A model generated the notes under the pieces. The model had not been told where the DNA came from, ran no database searches, and saw only the letters and a list, made by a program, of their open reading frames with translations. Source: Conoideocrella luteorostrata (lineage: Eukaryota; Ascomycota; Sordariomycetes; Hypocreales; Clavicipitaceae). Taken from it: a DNA stretch of 59,932 nucleotides. A program made the position numbers and the translations under genes. Shown one piece after another: positions 54,395 through 59,932 of this stretch (the stretch's first letter is position 1; the number at the start of each line of letters is the position of its first letter). The stretch is taken from the NCBI GenBank assembly GCA_032433595.1, contig JASWJB010000277.1, forward strand, positions 1 to 59,932. Reading direction: 5' to 3'.

Positions 54395-55555
54395 GCTGGA
54401 CAAGTATGATGGATGGCGACGACGACGGAGCGTATGATGCCGTGCCGAGTTGCCTGCTCAAAGAGGCAGACTTCTAGAAAGAGACGACCATGGCCACTTT
54501 CTTATTGTTTATCGGAGTCGTCACAGCCTTGACCATAATTCGGTGCCTGGAAATGTATATGGCCCAAATACTCCTGCCTTGCGGCGAGGAGGACAAGCAA
54601 CCGCCTGCGATGGCGGACAAGACTCGGGAAGTTTGCAAGGAACAGCGAGTAGCCCAGCCACATTGCACCACTTTCATAAAGTGGCAGACAACTTTATTTA
54701 GAAGATAGCCGGGAACCACCAACCAAACTGCCATGCGCGTCAGGGGTTTAGTCCCGAAATACGCGCGGCGAGGGCATTGTGGACGTCAAGAACAACAAGC
54801 CACAACCAATACGGAACCTGTTGCCGCACTCCGTGAAAAAGTTAGTTACTTCTGTACTCCGTACTTAAAGTATGGAGACCTTTTGTCCCCACTTGAGAGC
54901 AGGACGTCCCGGAGTACGGAGCACTTGATCTGGCTGTTAGTTACTCAGCAATGTTGGAACGCACGTGCCGATATTTTGCCGTTGGCCCCCGAAAAATTCT
55001 TCCACCTCCGTGCTCAAATCTCAAGGGCGTTCAAACCACCTACAAGCTACCACGGCGCCGAGTTCTTCCTATTCCGTTGACTGCGCGCAACGGGGCCATC
55101 GCATTTATCATCCTCCGACCCAGAAACGCTATTGGAGTTGTAAGTTGTTTGCATCCCTACCTCCTTGCTGGTAACAACATATCAACCGTCAGCCATGGAC
55201 AACGCCGCGTGCTGATGCGCTGCAAATTGGATATTGCTATCATGTGGTGGTGGAAGCTTGCTGGTCGCGCGACCATGCTAACAATGCCTTCAATTCAGTT
55301 CACTTAGACACGCCTATCCGACGCAGACACCCAGTTCCGTGTATATGCCTATGCGTTCGTGCTTCCGGGTGTAGATCTTCTAATTGATATTTTTATCGTC
55401 GCGCTCCTCTGATTTGTACTCGGAAATTTGTTCCTGCGTTATTTCTCCCCGTCGCCAACCACCGTCAACCAACCCCTTCCCCTTCGGTCGATCCTGTCGC
55501 GGCGCCTCCTTTAATCCAACAACCCCCCCCCCCCCCCCTCACGTATCGCATCAAC
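54395..55555. promoter_or_regulatory. Divergent promoter region, methyltransferase / Rgt1-like regulator
   Basis: TACTCCGTAC at about 54856 and GGAGTACGGAGCAC at 54910-54923. The right end has a pyrimidine-rich leader finishing in a 16-C run. A 72-codon frame at 54490-54708 with a hydrophobic start has no further support. Confidence 0.45.
55523..55538 (+). repeat. C16 homopolymer in the leader of the Rgt1-like gene
   Basis: Sixteen consecutive C, ending 17 nt before the ATG at 55556. Such tracts are length-unstable and prone to sequencing error. Confidence 0.85.
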
Positions 55556-57990
55556 ATGGGCCCAGGTCCGGAAGGCGATGAAGATGAACCCTCGGGACTG
55601 ACGTATCCTTCTCCTGGAGCGGAAGCAATCGATTCGGGCCCCTTCTACCACTCTAATGCACGGGACGGCACTGTCGAGCATCATCAAGAACAAACCGAGC
55701 ACCAGGTCCCCGAAGAGATGCAAGTACAGGCGCATGAGCAAGATAATGAACAGGCGCAAATAGCATCCCAACAACCAACTTCGCCTCACCATCATGTCTC
55801 CCGACCGTCAAATCTAGAAGAGCTTCAATTGGCTGCTCAGTTAGGGCAAGGCTTGGCTGGCACTCATATCATGCCAACTACGGATCCAAATATGAATACG
55901 GAAGATCCAAACCTGCGCAACATCATGACGCACCCACCCTCGGAGCCCGATCAGCATAATGCAACGGCATATGTCCAGGAGGCCCCTACGACCGATCACA
56001 TGGTTCAGCATCAGATGCCAGTTCCTGTTGGCCCTATGCCCCCACAATACTCCATGGGAGACGGAATTCCTCCTCGTAAGAGGTCTAAAGTGTCGCGTGC
56101 ATGTGATGAGTGCAGGAGAAAGAAGATCAAGTGTGATGCGCAATCCGATACTGGCGAGGCACCTTGTTCGAGCTGCGCGCGATCCAATACCCAGTGCTTA
56201 TTTAGCAGAGTACCACAGAAGCGTGGACCGAGCAAAGGGTACGAGGATGCAATCGTTTTAGATTTGATTCACCGTAATTGACGTAGGGCATAGGTACATC
56301 AAAGAACTTGCGGACCGGATCCATAGTATCGAAAATAAGCTGGAGTCTGACGGCAACCTCAGCCAAGATGACATCGACAAGCTCTTTGCGACAGACCGAT
56401 CACGACATAGCAATGGGCCCGAAGATTCTACGCGGAAAAGACCATTCTCGAGTATATCTACGGGCGAATTTACCACACCCAATAGCGTTCGACAAGCGCC
56501 GTGGGGCTCGGAACCACGATCTGTTCAGCTAACGTCGGCGGCTGCGGAGACATTCGGCCAGGATTACAACAACAACAACACTTCGTTGGCGCCTCAACCA
56601 ACCGCAGTTAAGGCTGATGATACCCTGTTGAAGCAGCCAGCCGAAGTCCCTGACATTCCCATGGAAGATGGAGAAGATATTTTGGAGATCGATGATCAAG
56701 CTTACCACGAGTACGTGTCTCATCACTGACACCCCTTATGTCGCCTCTTGAGGTCGCGCGCTAATCGTAGTCTCTAGTTTTCTCACGTCAGTTCAGCCGG
56801 TATATCCAATATTGCCAATTGACAAGTCCAAGTTGCAGTCGCTACTTTCTCGAGCATCCGCTGCAGTAAGGACTGCATTCAATTTCACCTTGCCCTCTGT
56901 CGGCCAGATATCTTCCGGTAATATGAAAGTTGCCAGCTCGGTCCTTCATGAATGGGAGAGCAGCAGCGACGTTCCACACGACCGTGCGACAGACATTGTA
57001 CACGCCCAGACTCTATTAATGTTAATCATTGACGCTGATTGGAGATCGTCTACGACTCTCCCTTTTCTCCTTGCCCGAGGCGTTGCACTTGCCAACACCA
57101 TGAAACTCTGGAAGTTGTCGACCATAGAATATAGTGCTGAGCCGGACTCTGACGAGCATATTTGCGTGCGACTTTGGTGGTCTTTGGTACTGATGGATCG
57201 ATGGCACGCGGCTGGAACCGGCCACCCACCTCAAATACCGGAAAGAAGTGCCATCATCCCCGCCGGACTTGAGAACACCATTGGGGAGGTCACATTTTAC
57301 CTACTTCGTAAGCAAAGCCCTGACACTCTTGTCGAGATTCTTCTCGTAAATCCACCTTTGTTGCAAATCTGACAGACTAATACAGGACTATCAAAACTCT
57401 TGAACCGGATCTCATTCGTCATTTCAACCCTGCAAGCCGGCGCAACCGCCGCTGACCCTTCCATGGCAGCAATTTTGACGGATTACATCGAGAACTACCG
57501 AGAAGACTTGCCCGCGCATGTCGATGCGGCAGCCTATCCTATGATTCATCTAGCGTACTGGCATTGTCGCCTCCTCGTCACTCTACTCACACCCGGTGTC
57601 ACACCCAAGGAAATCATATGGCCTACAAAGGAGCTTGCCCATTTATTGTCCGTAAGCGCTCAAGTGAAGAGCCCGTTGATCAACCACTTTGTCGCGCTTG
57701 CGACTATGGCCTTGGGGGAGCTGATTAGGGCTGATGCTACTCGGGAGGAGATTACTGAAATCGTCAAGGACATCAGCGAGAAGCCAAGTGGAGGCCACTG
57801 GGACAATGTTCGGGATAAGCTCGCCGAACTATTAAGACCAATATCTTCATCTGGCGTCGAAATGGCAGCCAGTCAAGGACTGCAGCACCTGGCTGATTTG
57901 GCAACAGCGCACGAAGTCGGTGCCGGAGGAGAAGAGGCACCGTTGGGGTCGACCACCCTTGCTGCAGGATATCTGGAAGCTGCATCATAG
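55556..57990 (+). CDS. Zn2Cys6 transcription factor, Rgt1-like (744 aa, 4 exons)
   Basis: Exons 55556-56238, 56294-56710, 56778-57307 and 57386-57990, total 2,235 nt. Residues 1-175 are acidic, Gln/His/Pro-rich and low-complexity. The zinc cluster is Cys183, Cys186, Cys193, Cys204, Cys207 and Cys214 within 'KVSRACDECRRKKIKCD' and 'PCSSCARSNTQC'; the ten-residue central loop and the 'RKRSKVSRACDECR' lead resemble yeast Rgt1. A linker 'YIKELADRIHSIENKLE' follows, probably coiled-coil. The fungal TF middle region starts at 'FLTSVQPVYPILPIDKSKLQ'. It ends 'AAGYLEAAS'. Yeast Rgt1 represses hexose-transporter genes; whether this one senses sugar is only an inference. Exon 4 was placed by the 'LLRLSKLLNRISFV' junction. 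Confidence 0.86.
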
Positions 57991-59932
57991 TATCGGTATT
58001 TGGGGGGAAACAACGACACGATAAGATACGGAGTAGCAAGTGCAAGGCTGCCCTTTTGCGTGGCACTAGATGAATGGCATATGTTTAACGGGTTGGGCTT
58101 TGGCGTGCTAGGGGCGGTAATCTTGTCTTTTGTCACTGTATGATATTGGAGTTGAGCGGCCAAAACCTGAATCTTTGCTACTTCCCAAGTTGGAGATGTT
58201 TCAAAACAATAATGATATCAATCAGCAGCAGCAGCGCAGCGGAGCGGTTTGTTGCATCGAGAGTCCATTTCTTTCCTGTCAAGCCACGTCCATTCATTTT
58301 TTCTCACATTGAAGTTATCGGTAGACGCTGGCTGGTGATGAAGCAGACGCCCTGCGTAGCGTTTGGGAGCTGAGATGTCTTTGCCCGGACCTTGTCACAT
58401 CATCATCATCTTTGTGCGCCTGCCGTGCTGCTGTGCAGCCATGCATCATGGTATCTCTATGTACGGAATACGTGTTCCGTCCTACATCCCCAATACACGA
58501 CCTGCACAGAGTAGCAATCCCCAAAACGTCATATTCATGTCATCATCATCTCATGGCATCTGACCGAATGGGACTCTGGGCAGTCGACTAACTAATAAGA
58601 ACATACGGAGTAGAAAGTAGCTACCTACCTAGGTGGACAGGTACGTATATACGACAGACTACCTACAGGACCCCAGAGACGCAACTCCTCCGTTCTGCGT
58701 ACTAGGATGTGAATGTGCCCCGTATCGTTGTACGGAGCGAGCGACAACAAGGGAGAAAGGGGGGGGGGGGAGCCAGCCCGCCGTTCATGCTATAAAAGGG
58801 TAGCGATATGTGCTGGGGACCCTCCCCCCATAGCTATTTTAACGTGTTTTTAAGTGTTGGCATGACTTGGAAATCTACGGAGTAGAGTGAGACATAACGA
58901 CTAGTCTGGTCGTTAACACTTGCTTATTGTGTCTGTGCGCTGGTCCTGGTCCTGGTGCTTGTCGTGCTTGGTGCTCCCCGTTCGTTCGATGCGAGGGGGG
59001 GTTATGGGCAAAAACGAGGAGTCCTCGAGATAGACAGGACAGGGGTACTTCGTGCTCCGTACGAACCTCTGTACGGAGTAGCTACGGAGCCACTGCAGTA
59101 GGTGTGCGGGAGCAACTACGGAGCACAATAGGTCCATCGGCATCCCATCGTGGAACTGTCTCACAATGCTTGACGCCCCAAACCGCAAACAGCCTGCTTC
59201 TAGAAAGAAGGCTGATGTTGCAGTTTCGGCGATTGCCGTGCCACCACCACCACCACCACCACCGGCCGGCCCAGGCCCATCCATGCCTGGGCAGAAACCA
59301 AAAAAAAAAACCCCCCAAAAAAAAACCAAGGAACTTAATATTTTTTTGGGGTAAAAAAATCAGGGGTCTTGGTATAGTCGCTGACGAGGGCGAGAAGCAC
59401 CGTCACTGTGAAGTATGTACTCCGCACGGAGTAGCTTACTTACAAGGCCATGAGACACTGGACGTGGGGATTGAAACGACCTGTTCACAACGGTCTTTGA
59501 CGTGACTTGGGTAGTTACTTGGTCAATGAACCGAACACGACATACGGGTACCTAGTTCGTTGCTCTCCCGTATTGTAAACCGTATTGTGTAGGCAGCGCA
59601 TGTCGTTTGCATGCACGTTATTGCCCGGTCAGGGATCTCCTCTCCCCTCCTCTTCTCCCCCCTGGCGAGAGTCATGGCTCTCGTCAAAAGGGTGCCATTC
59701 CCATCGCCGCGGTGGGTTGGATTTTGTCAGGTTGGGTTAGGTATGGTATAGTAGGGCATGGTAACTAAGGCACGGAGGGCATGCGTGATCTGTCCAGCAG
59801 TCACTTGTTTTCGTCCCTCCTCAGGACGCTCGTATACTAGTACTATGTAAGTGCGTGCAATACTACCATAGATTGCCACCGAAAAAGACACCGATCCCAG
59901 CTTGCCCGCGGCATCTACGATATATATATAGA
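57991..59932. other. Right-hand gene-free flank
   Basis: The left edge is the 3' UTR of the Rgt1-like gene. TACGGAGTA motifs lie at about 58026, 58604, 58729, 58875, 59053-59091 and 59418-59435. There is a CTACCTACCTAGGT patch near 58621, a G12 run at 58759-58770, a CAC-type run near 59243-59262, and alternating A and C runs at 59300-59330. Open frames here are built from these repeats and were not called. Confidence 0.6.

Noticed and set aside
54490..54708. 72-codon frame with a hydrophobic N terminus
   Set aside because: It starts within the divergent spacer 96 bp from the methyltransferase ATG, has no homologue I know, and only one weak feature.
58927..59505. 192-codon plus frame with a Pro and Lys run
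   Set aside because: Made of simple repeats (CAC, A and C runs) and contains TACGGAGTA motifs, which are otherwise non-coding.

Overview
The window is nuclear DNA of a filamentous ascomycete (Pezizomycotina; gene content and sequence style suggest Sordariomycetes, probably Hypocreales, but the species cannot be read from the sequence). Evidence: 15 protein genes with short GT-AG introns, ortholog-type proteins such as Sas3, NUO9.5, Ncs6, Sup35, Pan2, Ckb1 and a Yrb30-like protein, fungal Zn2Cys6 regulators, and a short TACGGAGTA/TACTCCGTA motif scattered through intergenic DNA. All exon structures below were inferred by eye from splice signals, reading frame and protein-family continuity.

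Layout. 0-10 kb is a compact block: a Zn2Cys6 regulator (-), the MYST acetyltransferase Sas3 (-), the complex I subunit NUO9.5 (+), the tRNA thiolation enzyme Ncs6 (-) and ribosomal protein eL8 (+). 10-38 kb is gene-poor, with only four genes: an FAD monooxygenase (+), a rhodopsin-like membrane protein (-), an allantoate-type MFS transporter (+) and PEP carboxykinase (-). Empty stretches of 2-6.5 kb separate them. 38-58 kb is compact again: eRF3/Sup35 (-), the Yrb30-like Ran-binding protein (+), a JmjC protein (-), CK2 beta subunit (+), Pan2 (-), a methyltransferase (-) and a second, Rgt1-like Zn2Cys6 regulator (+).

Mobile DNA. Two copies of one roughly 225-bp MITE-like element lie in opposite orientation at 12992-13214 and 52861-53090. 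They share a 23-bp terminal inverted repeat and differ largely by C/T and G/A transitions, which looks like repeat-induced point mutation. A smaller degenerate AT-rich relic with inverted repeats lies near 43.85-44.2 kb.

The genes do not form one pathway. Loose themes are mRNA fate and translation (Pan2, Sup35, Ncs6, eL8), carbon metabolism (PEP carboxykinase and perhaps the Rgt1-like factor) and chromatin or kinase signalling (Sas3, Ckb1). I found no convincing tRNA, rRNA, CRISPR array or complete biosynthetic cluster. The most distinctive observations are the MITE pair, the intergenic palindrome family, a 4-nt microexon in the complex I gene, a 1,026-bp intron in the PEP carboxykinase gene, and an intron that splits the prion-like domain of Sup35.
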